From Solibacteraceae bacterium (GTDB lineage: Bacteria > Acidobacteriota > Terriglobia > Bryobacterales > Bryobacteraceae), in contig JALSRK010000052.1 of NCBI GenBank assembly GCA_026984795.1, positions 248,001-312,000 on the forward strand: 64,000 bases of DNA, read 5' to 3'. Below, piece after piece: positions 42,835-51,395 of the stretch (position 1 is the first letter of the stretch; each line of letters opens with the position of its first letter). A program made the position numbers and the translations under genes. The notes below the pieces were generated by a model. It did no database searches, was not told the origin of the DNA, and was given only the letters and a program-made list of their open reading frames with translations.

Positions 42835-45800
42835 TCACCGGTAGTCGAACGAGTACTCGAAGAACACGAGAACGTCCTCAAGCCCGCCGAGATCGAGTTC
42901 GCCGTCCGCAACGAGGCCCGGGTTGTCATCGGCGGTGATGCGCAAGGTCCAGGTGTCGAGCATCGGGCGGTTGCGGAGCTTGCGCAGCGGCTTGCCGGGG
43001 GTGGCGTCGTTCACCTCGCCGCCGGCGTCGGCGACGAGGGTGAGCTCGGCCGGGCCGCCGGCGGGCGTGAGGCGCATGGTGAGTCCCGCGGCGGCATCGC
43101 CGAGGACCTTGATCATCACGCCGGTGCGCTTCAGGTTGGTCTGGTTGCGCGGGAACATGCCGGGACTGAACTCGAGGATCGCCTCGCCCTTGTTTCGCAG
43201 GTAGAAGAGCTCGTCGGGGAAGCTCATGCGCATGGAGAAGCCGCGGGTGGCGGCTCCGGCGGCGGGCAGGGCGGCCTTGACGGCGGCCTCGAGGCTCGGG
43301 CTGAACAAGCCGTCGTAGTAGATGACGAGCTGGACGTCGAGGATCTCGTCGAAGTCGAAGTCGTTCGCGTCGAGCGGCAGCTCGAGCTGCCAGAGGGTGT
43401 CGATGCCGTTGTTCTCGAACAGCCGCAGATCGTTGGGCGAGACGCGGAAGGCGAGGGCGTCCTGGCGGAGGTCGTACTGCGAGAGGGGCATCACGTCGGA
43501 GGGGTAGTGCCGGGTGAGGACGCCGCCGGAGGCGTTGCGGAACTTCGAGACGCCCACGTTGCGGAGGCTGCCGGCGAGCGAGGAGGCTCCGGTGATGCCG
43601 ACGAAGAGCAGCTCGACGTTGCGGAGCTTACAAAGGTAGAGGCCGGGGTGTTCGCGGTCGAAGTCCTCCAGTTCAGTCTGGAAGAAGCAGCGGCCGGTCT
43701 GCTTGAGCTGCTGGAAGGCCATGGGGCGGCGGTCGGCCAGGCTGATGGTCTTCTTGACGGGCGACTTCTTGGGCCGGATGGTGGTGACCAGGTCGAGGGT
43801 GAAGTAGTCGATGTCGGCCCGGAGGCGGTCGGCGGCGAGCAGGTCGGCGGTGCGGCCGCTGCCGTAGTCGAAGCGGATGATGCGCAGCCCGCGCTCGGTC
43901 TCGGCGTTGTAGGCGAGCTCCATGAGCATGGCGGTTTCGATGGCCATGTCGAGGTAGCGGCGAGTGAGGCGGCGGGCCTCGCGGGCCAGCTCGTACCAGA
44001 GCCGGGAGCTGAACTCCTTCATGTCGAGGAAGTCGCGGTTCTCCTCGGCGTTGCGCTGCTGGAGCTGGGCGATCTGGACGCGCTGCTCGGCCACGGCCTT
44101 GCGGGCCTCCGCCTGGGCCACCTGGGCCTGGGATATGCCCATGTAGGCGGTGGCAGAGTCGATCTGGCGCTGGAGCTTGGCGGCCTCGAGGTCGTGCGAG
44201 AGCTTCGTCCGGCGGTGGGCCAGGTCTTTGAGAACTTCGCTGCGCCTCTTCCGGGTGGTGTTGTAGTAGCGGTACCCGGAGATCGTCTGCTTGATCTCGT
44301 CGTCCTCGTCCACGCTGGCGGCCCCGGCCCAGGCCTCCAGCTCGGCGTATTCGAGCAGCTCCCACCGGGCGTTGTCGAAGTCCTGCTTGGACTGGATGGC
44401 GTTCTGCCGCTGCGTCTGGGCGTAGTTGAGGCTGGCCTGGGCGACGCCGACGCCGGCGATCGCCTCGTCGAGGCCGCGCTGCTCGAGGACAACGGTCTGG
44501 CGGGCCACTTCGGCCTGCTGGTCGAGCTGCTCGCGGCGGAGTTCTTCGTTCTCCGCCGTGCTCTTGTATTGGATGTACTGCTGCTCGATCTGGGCGGCGT
44601 TCTGGGCGAAGTAGCGGGCGGTGTTCTGCAGGTACTCGAAGCTGAAAGGGGGCAGGTAGTCGGGGGCGAAGCCGAAGAAGTTCAGGCCGGCCTGGATCTG
44701 GTTGAGGCGGGAGCGGGCCCGCAGCACCTTTCCGAGAATGCGCGGGTTGTCGTTCACGGCCAGCAGATCGGCGGCGTTCAGGAAGGCGGTGACGCGCTGG
44801 CGGATACCGGCCAGCTTGGAATCTTTGTACAGCGGCGAGGCGGCGTTGATCGTGCCGGTGCGGCGGACAATCTTTTCGTAGTGCGCCCGGGCCTGCTGCC
44901 ACCCGGCGGGATTGTCTTTCGCGCGCCGGTAGAGATCGTCGCCCATCTCGAGATAGAGCTCCGCCACGCGGGTCCACCAGCGCACGATCTCGTACTTGCG
45001 GTTGATGAACGGGTATGCCAAGACGCCGAGGTACTCCTTTTCGGCCTCCTCGAGGTTGCCCATGCCGGCGAGGCAGTCGCCGATGGCCATGGGGATGAGG
45101 AAAAAGTACATGTGGGGCAGGTAGGCGACCATTTGAGTGGGCGTCCACCAGAAGCCAGTGACGAGATCGAGGCTGTCAGTGGCGCGGAGCGTGCCGAGGA
45201 AGCTCTTCACGTTCGTGCCGGCGCGGGCGTCGAGCACGATGGATGCGGTGGCGTCGGCCCCGCGGATGGTAAGGGTCTTGACGGCCGCCTTTTCGGGCAC
45301 GTAAGCGAGTCCCATCAGGGCCGGGGGCGGCGCGGTGAGAGCGGCAGCCGCCGGGGCGGCCGCGGGCGCGGCGGTAGGAACGCGGGGCTGAATGGCCAAG
45401 GCCGGCTGGGCGAGCAAGACCGGCTGGGCCACGGTGATGGGCTGGGGCGCCGACAGCGGCCCGATCCCGGAGACCGGAGCGGTGATGGGGGCCGCAGCCG
45501 GGGGCGCCAGCGACGGGCCGACAATCACCGGAAACAGGTTGTTGCGCTTGCGGACGTCCTCGGCCTGTTTGGCGGCGCGGGCCGCGTCGTCCTTCTTGCC
45601 GCCCCTGAGCAGCACGCCGGTGAGCGTGTCCAGGGCATGCGCCTGAGCTTTCGGAACCCGGGCCTCGGAGAAGAGTGTGGCGCTTTCGCGGCCGAGCTGC
45701 TCGGCGCGGCTCCGGCGGTTCAGCTTCTCGTTCAGGATGGCGATGTCGTGGAGCAGGGAGGCGCGCACCGCCTTGTCGGCGGCCGGGGTCACCCTCAGTG

Positions 45801-46335
45801 CCGCGCTGTACCGGCGCAGGGCCGAAGACCAGTCCTCCTTGGCGGCAGCGGCGAGGCCGCTCTCGACCAGGCCGAAGACCTTCCCGTGAAACGAAGTGAT
45901 ATGCAGCTCGCTCTCCACCGCCGGCTTGATCTTCTGCTGGACGGCAGCGGGCAGCTTCGAGACGTCCGGCGCCACCGCGTCGGGAAAGCGGTAGACGCTC
46001 GGCGGCGTCTCCCGGAGGATTTCGCCCGCCCGGCCGGCGAGGGTGTTCACCAGAGCAGCTTCCATGGGGAAGCGGAAGCCGGGGGTGCGGTGCGGGTTGG
46101 GGGGCATCTGCGGATCGGCGGTGACGAGAATCAGCGCCTGGAGTTCCCGGAAGGTATCCAGAGCCAGGGCGAATTCTTCCTGGTGCAAGCGCCGCTGTCC
46201 TTCGAGGAACAGGCGGTGCACGCGGCGCTCGAACCGGCCGACGGGCGAGTCCACCTGGTAGTCCACGTTCGCGGGTTCCCGCCAACTCGCCACGAGATAC
46301 GAGTAGCGGTTTTCGTTGAAATACTTCGGGGCCAT
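42835..46335 (-). CDS. Compact TcA-related pore-forming toxin subunit
   Basis: A 1166-residue protein that I read as the injector partner of the TcB-TcC fusion. Residues 1-250 are helical and TPR-like (HQEEFALALDTFRELQALI, WSSALRRYSAALRVTP); about 265-345 is an Ala/Pro-rich linker; about 350-570 helical; about 575-830 a long coiled coil (ENEELRREQLDQQAEVARQT, QAQVAQAEARKAVAEQRVQ) matching the TcA channel helices; about 880-1166 beta-rich with TELEDFDREHPGLYLCKLRNVE and FSPGMFPRNQTNLKR, like the TcB-binding end of TcA. The large shell and receptor domains of 2500-residue TcA are absent. ATG 46335 has AAGGAGG upstream. It matches the 'TcA-related' class; function untested. Confidence 0.8.
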   Translation of the reverse strand: MAPKYFNENRYSYLVASWREPANVDYQVDSPVGRFERRVHRLFLEGQRRLHQEEFALALDTFRELQALILVTADPQMPPNPHRTPGFRFPMEAALVNTLAGRAGEILRETPPSVYRFPDAVAPDVSKLPAAVQQKIKPAVESELHITSFHGKVFGLVESGLAAAAKEDWSSALRRYSAALRVTPAADKAVRASLLHDIAILNEKLNRRSRAEQLGRESATLFSEARVPKAQAHALDTLTGVLLRGGKKDDAARAAKQAEDVRKRNNLFPVIVGPSLAPPAAAPITAPVSGIGPLSAPQPITVAQPVLLAQPALAIQPRVPTAAPAAAPAAAALTAPPPALMGLAYVPEKAAVKTLTIRGADATASIVLDARAGTNVKSFLGTLRATDSLDLVTGFWWTPTQMVAYLPHMYFFLIPMAIGDCLAGMGNLEEAEKEYLGVLAYPFINRKYEIVRWWTRVAELYLEMGDDLYRRAKDNPAGWQQARAHYEKIVRRTGTINAASPLYKDSKLAGIRQRVTAFLNAADLLAVNDNPRILGKVLRARSRLNQIQAGLNFFGFAPDYLPPFSFEYLQNTARYFAQNAAQIEQQYIQYKSTAENEELRREQLDQQAEVARQTVVLEQRGLDEAIAGVGVAQASLNYAQTQRQNAIQSKQDFDNARWELLEYAELEAWAGAASVDEDDEIKQTISGYRYYNTTRKRRSEVLKDLAHRRTKLSHDLEAAKLQRQIDSATAYMGISQAQVAQAEARKAVAEQRVQIAQLQQRNAEENRDFLDMKEFSSRLWYELAREARRLTRRYLDMAIETAMLMELAYNAETERGLRIIRFDYGSGRTADLLAADRLRADIDYFTLDLVTTIRPKKSPVKKTISLADRRPMAFQQLKQTGRCFFQTELEDFDREHPGLYLCKLRNVELLFVGITGASSLAGSLRNVGVSKFRNASGGVLTRHYPSDVMPLSQYDLRQDALAFRVSPNDLRLFENNGIDTLWQLELPLDANDFDFDEILDVQLVIYYDGLFSPSLEAAVKAALPAAGAATRGFSMRMSFPDELFYLRNKGEAILEFSPGMFPRNQTNLKRTGVMIKVLGDAAAGLTMRLTPAGGPAELTLVADAGGEVNDATPGKPLRKLRNRPMLDTWTLRITADDNPGLVADGELDLGGLEDVLVFFEYSFDYR

Positions 46336-46715
46336 CTCTTTCCTCCTTGAACCGCGGGCCGCGGCTCCGGCGAAAAAGAAACGCCTCCGGCGCTACACGG
46401 GCCTCGCACATGGATGTGCAGCGGCCTCGCGCGCCGGCTGACGTTTCGGCTGGACGCCGGCCTTATTCCGCGACCGCTTGTATTCCGGTTGTTTCCTGGT
46501 TCGTCCCCTCCGGACCCGCGCGGCGGCAGTCCGCCGGCGGCTCGGATGGTCACTCAGGCCCTGGCCCGGTCGCTCCCCTCCAGACCGGCGTGTGCAGGAA
46601 AAAAGAGATTAGCCAGAACTTGGTGTCCTCACCATTATCCACAGAAAGATGCGAAAACGGAAGAACTTTTTCGTTGTGGATTTCAAACGGCAGGCCGGCG
46701 CATCCAACGCCGCCG
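46336..46715 (-). promoter_or_regulatory. Upstream region of the Tc-like locus
   Basis: 380 bases between the LmbE stop and the TcA-like ATG, with no gene. The LmbE-proximal 100 bases (46600-46700) are markedly AT-richer than the window. On the minus strand GATAAT occurs within TGTGGATAATGG near 46640, a possible -10 without a good -35. ATCCACA (46637-46643) and TGTGGAT (46675-46681) form a 7-bp inverted repeat; the first is part of TTATCCACA, identical to a DnaA box. This is the natural place for toxin control. Confidence 0.4.
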
Positions 46716-47537
46716 TCAATCCAGCCCGGTGAAGACGTCGCCTTCCCTCTCGGCCGGCGATCCCTCGGAGGCCAGCGCCAGGCGCAGGTAGACGTTGCCG
46801 CCGATGATCTTCTTGCGCACTTCGAACATGCGGCGCATGCGCTCGACCGGGGCCCACTGGGTGACATGGCACTGCATGGCGCGCCAGGTCTTCTCCAGTC
46901 CCGCCTCGGCGTCCACGACGGTGGTGATGAACTCGTCGGAGACGGCGGCCGATTGCCGGCTCAAGCCGACCTGGGCCGGATCCGGCGGCATGTAGGAAGC
47001 GGGCAGCGCGACGTAGTAGAGCTTCTTGGGGCGCCACTCGAGCCTCTCGCGCCACTGGAAGACTTCGGTGGCGACGGCGCCGACCATCCGGTGGTCCGGG
47101 TGGCCGCTGACGCCGTCCGGTCCGAAGGTCACGATCACATCGGGCTTGACGCGGTTGATGACCTCGCGCAGGCGCTTGGCCATGGCCTCGATGGAGGCCG
47201 GCTCGGCCATCCTGCCGTCCTGGAGCTGGAAGAGGAACGGCTCGTGGATGCCCAGGGCGCGGGCCGAGCAGCGGACCTCCTTCTCCCGGGCGGCGCCCAG
47301 CTCCGGCCCGGCGGGGATGTCGGTGTTGGCGTCGCCGGCCTGGCCGGAAGTGGCGGTGACCAGATAGACGTCGTGGCCCTCGGCGGCGTACCTGGCCAGC
47401 ATGGGCGCGACGGTGATCTCGTCGTCCGGGTGGGCGAAGACGGCGAGCAGCGTATGTTTCGACGCCGCTGCGGCGGCGCCCGGCCCCCACAGAGCGGCAA
47501 GCATCGGCGCCAGCATGAGTCCTCGAATCCGCTTCAT
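46716..47537 (-). CDS. Exported LmbE/PIG-L-family N-acetylglucosaminyl deacetylase
   Basis: Zinc-dependent deacetylase of 273 residues with a signal peptide (LMLAPMLAALWGPGAAAAA). The zinc motif AHPDDE (35-40) and the third-ligand motif GVSGHPDHRMVG are present, as are LVTATSGQAGD and RPKKLYYVALP. An upstream ATG at 47561 would add eight residues. Members act on GlcNAc conjugates or mycothiol/bacillithiol precursors; the export signal favours a periplasmic glycan. It lies 380 bases upstream of the Tc-like pair on the same strand, probably as an independent gene. Confidence 0.88.
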   Translation of the reverse strand: MKRIRGLMLAPMLAALWGPGAAAAASKHTLLAVFAHPDDEITVAPMLARYAAEGHDVYLVTATSGQAGDANTDIPAGPELGAAREKEVRCSARALGIHEPFLFQLQDGRMAEPASIEAMAKRLREVINRVKPDVIVTFGPDGVSGHPDHRMVGAVATEVFQWRERLEWRPKKLYYVALPASYMPPDPAQVGLSRQSAAVSDEFITTVVDAEAGLEKTWRAMQCHVTQWAPVERMRRMFEVRKKIIGGNVYLRLALASEGSPAEREGDVFTGLD

Positions 47538-47603
47538 GAGCTTCCCGTTCTCTCGACGCATTCTATCGCGCCGGGGCGGCGGGCGGTGCGGTTTAATTGA
47601 AGG

Positions 47604-49703
47604 TTGACGCTGGAGCTGGACACTCCCGTTCAATACGTCAAGGGCATCGGCCCGCCGCGGGCGAAGACGCTGGAGGCCAAGGGGATCCGCACCGTCGAGG
47701 ACCTGCTCACCTACGCGCCGTTCCGCTACGAGGACCGCTCGAACGTGAAGCGGATCAGCGAGCTGGCGCCGGGGGAGACGGCCACCGTGCTGGCGGTGGT
47801 CGAGAGCGCCCGGCTCTCCTCGTTTCAGCGGCGGCGCCTGGGGCTGTTCGAGGCCACGTTCACCGACGAGTCCGGCCGGACGCTCGCCGGCAAGTGGTTC
47901 CACAGCGACTACCTGGCCAACGTGATCGAGCCGGGCCGGGAAGTGGCGCTGTACGGGAAGGTGGAGTTCGACCGCTACTCCGGCACGCTGGCGATGATCC
48001 ACCCGGAGTTCGAGATCCTCGATCCCGAAGACCCGGACGTCTCGCTCCACACCGGCCGGATCGTGCCCATCTACCAGGCCATCGGCAAGATCACCACCCG
48101 GGTGTTCCGCCGCATCATCCACGGGGTGCTCGAGCGGCTGGCTCCGATCGAAGAGCCGCTGCCCGGGCACACCCTGCGCCGCCTGAAGCTGCCCAAGCGG
48201 GACCGCGCGATCCGGGAGCTGCACTTCCCGCCGCCGGGGACCGACCTCAGGCTCCTGAACGCCTTCCGCTCGCCGGCCCAGTACCGGCTGATCTTCGAGG
48301 AGTTCTTTTGGCTCGAGTGCGGTCTGAGCCTGAAGCGCACGAAGGCGCGGCTCAGAAAGGGGATATCGTTCCAGCTCACCGGCCGGGTGCGGGAGAAGAT
48401 CAAGCAGATGCTGCCGTTCAAGCCGACCCGGGCGCAGAAGCGGGTGCTGGGCGAGATCGCCCGGGACATGGCCTCCGAAAACCCGATGAACCGGATGCTG
48501 CAAGGCGACGTGGGCAGCGGCAAGACGCTGGTGGCCGCCGAGGCGGCGATCATCGCCATCGAGAACGGCTACCAGGTAGCGGTGCTGGCGCCCACCGAGA
48601 TCCTCGCCGCCCAGCACTACTTCAGCTTCAAGAACCTGTTCGACAAGCTCGGCTACGTCACCGGGCTGCTGGTGGGCTCGCAGAGCCAGAAGGAAAAGAA
48701 GCAGATCAAGAAGCTGCTGGCCGAAGGCCACATCCAGGTGATCGCCGGCACCCACGCGCTGCTCGAGGAGGACGTGGCGTTCCACAACCTCGGGCTGGTG
48801 ATCATCGACGAGCAGCACCGCTTCGGCGTGATGCAGCGGCTGCGGATGATCGAAAAGGGGGTGGCGCCGGACGTGCTGGTGATGACCGCCACACCGATCC
48901 CGCGGACGCTGGCGCTCACCATCTACGGCGACCTCGACGTCTCCGTCATCGACGAGATGCCCCCGGGGCGCAAGCCGGTGAAGACCTTCCACGTGACCGA
49001 GGACCAGATCGAGCGCGTCTACAGCTTCCTGCGGCAAGAGATCGACAAGGGGCGGCAGGCCTACGTCGTCTATCCGGTGATCGAAGAGTCCGAAACGCAA
49101 GCGCTGAAGGCGGCCGAAAAGATGCACGAGCATCTCTCGAAGGTGGTCTTCCCCGATGTGAAGGTGGGCCTGTTGCACGGCAAGCTGCCGGCGGAGGAAA
49201 AGGAGGCCGTGATGCGCGCCTTCAAAGAGGGCCGGATCAAGATCCTGGTGTCGACGACGGTCGTCGAGGTGGGCGTGGACGTGCCGAACGCTACGGTGAT
49301 GGTGATCGAGCAGGCCGAACGCTTCGGGATGGCGCAACTGCACCAGTTGCGGGGGCGCGTGGGCCGCGGAGCGGAGCAGAGCTACTGCATCCTGGTGACC
49401 GGCAGGCTGAACGACGCGGCGCGGGAGCGGATCCGGACCATCGTCGAGTCCACCGACGGCTTCCACATCGCCGAGATGGACCTGCGGCTGCGGGGACCGG
49501 GGGAGTTCTTCGGGACGCGGCAATCGGGGCTGCCGGCGTTCCGCATCGGCAATCTGATCCGGGACCAGGACGTCCTCGAAGTGGCCCGCAGCGAGGCGAC
49601 GGCCTTCGTCGAGAATCCGCCCTCGCCGGAAGAGCTGAAGCGCGCGGTGGCCTACATCCGGGACCACTGGCAGCGCCGCTACGGGCTGGTGCAGGTCGGG
49701 TGA
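47604..49703 (+). CDS. recG: ATP-dependent DNA helicase RecG
   Basis: Branched-DNA translocase that reverses stalled replication forks, 699 residues. The N-terminal wedge/OB domain starts with VQYVKGIGPPRAKTL; SF2 motifs follow: LQGDVGSGKTLVA (I), IIDEQHRFGVMQR (DEQH, II), VMTATPIPRTLA (III), STTVVEVGVDVPNA (V) and QLRGRVGRG (VI), with FFGTRQSGLP near the end. The only in-frame start is TTG 47604; the GAAGG in front is too close to be an ordinary ribosome site and TTTAAT (47592-47597) could be a -10, so start efficiency is uncertain. The rsmD gene follows after 52 bases. Confidence 0.95.
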   Translation: MTLELDTPVQYVKGIGPPRAKTLEAKGIRTVEDLLTYAPFRYEDRSNVKRISELAPGETATVLAVVESARLSSFQRRRLGLFEATFTDESGRTLAGKWFHSDYLANVIEPGREVALYGKVEFDRYSGTLAMIHPEFEILDPEDPDVSLHTGRIVPIYQAIGKITTRVFRRIIHGVLERLAPIEEPLPGHTLRRLKLPKRDRAIRELHFPPPGTDLRLLNAFRSPAQYRLIFEEFFWLECGLSLKRTKARLRKGISFQLTGRVREKIKQMLPFKPTRAQKRVLGEIARDMASENPMNRMLQGDVGSGKTLVAAEAAIIAIENGYQVAVLAPTEILAAQHYFSFKNLFDKLGYVTGLLVGSQSQKEKKQIKKLLAEGHIQVIAGTHALLEEDVAFHNLGLVIIDEQHRFGVMQRLRMIEKGVAPDVLVMTATPIPRTLALTIYGDLDVSVIDEMPPGRKPVKTFHVTEDQIERVYSFLRQEIDKGRQAYVVYPVIEESETQALKAAEKMHEHLSKVVFPDVKVGLLHGKLPAEEKEAVMRAFKEGRIKILVSTTVVEVGVDVPNATVMVIEQAERFGMAQLHQLRGRVGRGAEQSYCILVTGRLNDAARERIRTIVESTDGFHIAEMDLRLRGPGEFFGTRQSGLPAFRIGNLIRDQDVLEVARSEATAFVENPPSPEELKRAVAYIRDHWQRRYGLVQVG

Positions 49704-49755
49704 GAGCTCCGGACGGCAAATGGGCCGGGGCCGCCGGAGCCGGGAGGGGAGAAGC

Positions 49756-50313
49756 ATGCGGGTGATCGCGGGACGGTTTCGCAGCCGGAGGATCCGGTCG
49801 CTGCCGGGCCTCGACGTGAGGCCGACGCCGGACCGGCTGCGGGAGGCCCTGTTCAACGTGCTGGCGCCGCGGATCGAAGGCTGCACGTTCGTGGATGCCT
49901 ACGCCGGCTGCGGAGCAGTGGGCATCGAGGCGTTGAGCCGCGGGGCCGGCAAGGTGATCTTCATCGAGCGGAAGCCGGCGGCGGTGCGGCAGATCCAGGA
50001 GAACCTGCGGAGCCTGGGCATCGAGGAGGGCTTCGAGATCCACCGCGGCAAGGCGGTCCCGCGGCTGGCCCAGTACGACGCGGACATCGTCTTCCTCGAC
50101 CCGCCCTACACGCTCGAGCGGGAATACGAGGCGGCGCTGCGGGCCTTGGCTGAAAACCCGCCGCCGCTGGTGGTGGTGCAGCACGCCGCCCGCAAGCGGC
50201 TCGAGGAGGGGTACGGGCGCCTGCGGCGCACGCGCACCATCCGGCACGGCGACAACGCCTTGAGCTTTTATGAACCCGTGGAGGAGGCTCCGGCGAGCGG
50301 CGGGCCGTCATAA
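49756..50313 (+). CDS. rsmD: 16S rRNA (guanine-966-N2)-methyltransferase
   Basis: Methylates G966 in the 30S subunit. The 185 residues contain MRVIAGRFRSRRI, RPTPDRLREALFNVLAP, the SAM motif FVDAYAGCGAVGIEALSRGA and the catalytic FLDPPY. GGGAGGGGAG stands five bases before ATG 49756. Usually next to coaD; here it lies between recG and a cyclase-family gene, nine bases before the latter. Confidence 0.94.
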   Translation: MRVIAGRFRSRRIRSLPGLDVRPTPDRLREALFNVLAPRIEGCTFVDAYAGCGAVGIEALSRGAGKVIFIERKPAAVRQIQENLRSLGIEEGFEIHRGKAVPRLAQYDADIVFLDPPYTLEREYEAALRALAENPPPLVVVQHAARKRLEEGYGRLRRTRTIRHGDNALSFYEPVEEAPASGGPS

Positions 50314-50322
50314 ACTAGGCTC

Positions 50323-50985
50323 ATGCCCCGGTTCATCGAGGTCTCCCACGCGATCCGCGACCGAATGAAGACCTACCCTGGGCTGCCGCCGCCGCGCACC
50401 GAAACGCTCTGGAGCTACGAGGAGTCGCGGGAGCGTTACGAAGGAAAGGCCGAGTTCTACATCGCGTCACTGCACTTGTGCGGCAACACGGGCACTTACG
50501 TGGACGCGCCTATCCACCGCTTCCCTCATGGGGCGGACCTGGCCGCCTACCCGCTGGAACGGCTGGCTGACCTGGATACGGTGGTGATCGACGTCTCGAC
50601 GGCTCCGTCCCGAAGCATCGGGCCGGAGGCGCTGCGGGGAATCGACCCGAAAGGCAAGGCAGTGCTGTTCCACACCGGCTGGGCGCGGTACTGGGGCGCC
50701 GAGGCCTACTTCGGCGAGAACCCGTACCTGACGGCCGGCGCGTGCCGCGAATTGGTGGAGCGCGGGGCGCGGTTCGTGGGGATCGATTCTCTGAACATCG
50801 ACGACACGGACGATCTGGAGCGCCCGGCGCACACCATCCTGCTGGGGGCCGGCATCCCGGTTTGCGAGCACATGACCAACCTGGACCGGGCGCCCTCCCG
50901 GGGCGGGCGGCTGCACGCCGTGCCGATCGCCTGGGTGGGCGGGGCGAGCTTCCCGGTGCGGGCCTACGTGATCGCCGGGGTCTGA
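50323..50985 (+). CDS. Cyclase-family metal hydrolase (kynurenine-formamidase-like)
   Basis: Metal-dependent hydrolase of the cyclase family (PF04199), 220 residues. The family metal motif HxGTHxDxPxH reads [11 protein letters not shown] (residues 55-65), keeping Asp61 and His65 but with Asn and Tyr where His ligands are expected. Other conserved parts are [13 protein letters not shown] and GIDSLNIDD. It follows rsmD after nine bases. Substrate cannot be assigned; the ligand changes suggest a variant subgroup rather than true kynurenine formamidase. Confidence 0.8.
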   Translation: MPRFIEVSHAIRDRMKTYPGLPPPRTETLWSYEESRERYEGKAEFYIASLHLCGNTGTYVDAPIHRFPHGADLAAYPLERLADLDTVVIDVSTAPSRSIGPEALRGIDPKGKAVLFHTGWARYWGAEAYFGENPYLTAGACRELVERGARFVGIDSLNIDDTDDLERPAHTILLGAGIPVCEHMTNLDRAPSRGGRLHAVPIAWVGGASFPVRAYVIAGV

Positions 50986-51085
50986 AAACACGGGCCCGGG
51001 AGCGCCCGGACGCGATTTGACCGCCGCGCCGCCGTGCGCTACCCTAGAGAGCAGAACACTTCTCGACGATCGGGTTCCTCGTTCG

Positions 51086-51370
51086 ATGGCAAACCATTAC
51101 TCCGCGCTGAAACGGGCAAGACAGATCAAACGCCGGACGGCGGTGAACCGCGTCCGGAAGACGCGGCTGCGGCGCCAGATCCGGAAGTTCCGGCGGGCGC
51201 TGGCGGCCAACGACCTGGAGACGGCCAGGTCCCTGCTACCCCAGACCTTCTCGATCATCGACCGGGCGGCGAAGTGGGGCATCATCAAGGACAACGCGGC
51301 CGACCGTTACAAAAGCCGGCTGCACCAGCGTCTCAAGAAGGTCACGTTGGCCCAAGGCGAAGCCGCCTGA
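51086..51370 (+). CDS. rpsT: 30S ribosomal protein S20
   Basis: Primary 16S rRNA-binding protein of the small subunit. The 94-residue, strongly basic product starts [20 protein letters not shown], continues with [15 protein letters not shown] and ends with the family helix [20 protein letters not shown] 51086 matches the family start; only AUG-proximal weak ribosome pairing is seen, common for S20 genes that are autoregulated. It converges with holA, its frequent neighbour, with a gap of 25 bases and no clear terminator. Confidence 0.96.
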   Translation: MANHYSALKRARQIKRRTAVNRVRKTRLRRQIRKFRRALAANDLETARSLLPQTFSIIDRAAKWGIIKDNAADRYKSRLHQRLKKVTLAQGEAA

Positions 51371-51395
51371 GTGCGTAACACCGCCGTTTCCGCCC

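Noticed and set aside
42718..46350. Plus-strand open frame of 1210 codons opposite the TcA-like gene
   Set aside because: Antisense shadow: composition is Gly/Ala/Val/Glu-rich without domains, while the minus strand has strong ribosome sites and recognisable folds. Long antisense frames are expected at this GC content.
46635..46643. Perfect DnaA box as evidence of a replication origin
   Set aside because: A single consensus box with one degenerate partner and no dnaA, dnaN or AT-rich unwinding element cluster nearby.
46716..49886. Minus-strand frame of 1056 codons through recG and LmbE
   Set aside because: The LmbE protein starts at 47537 with a signal peptide; the upstream extension is the complement of recG.
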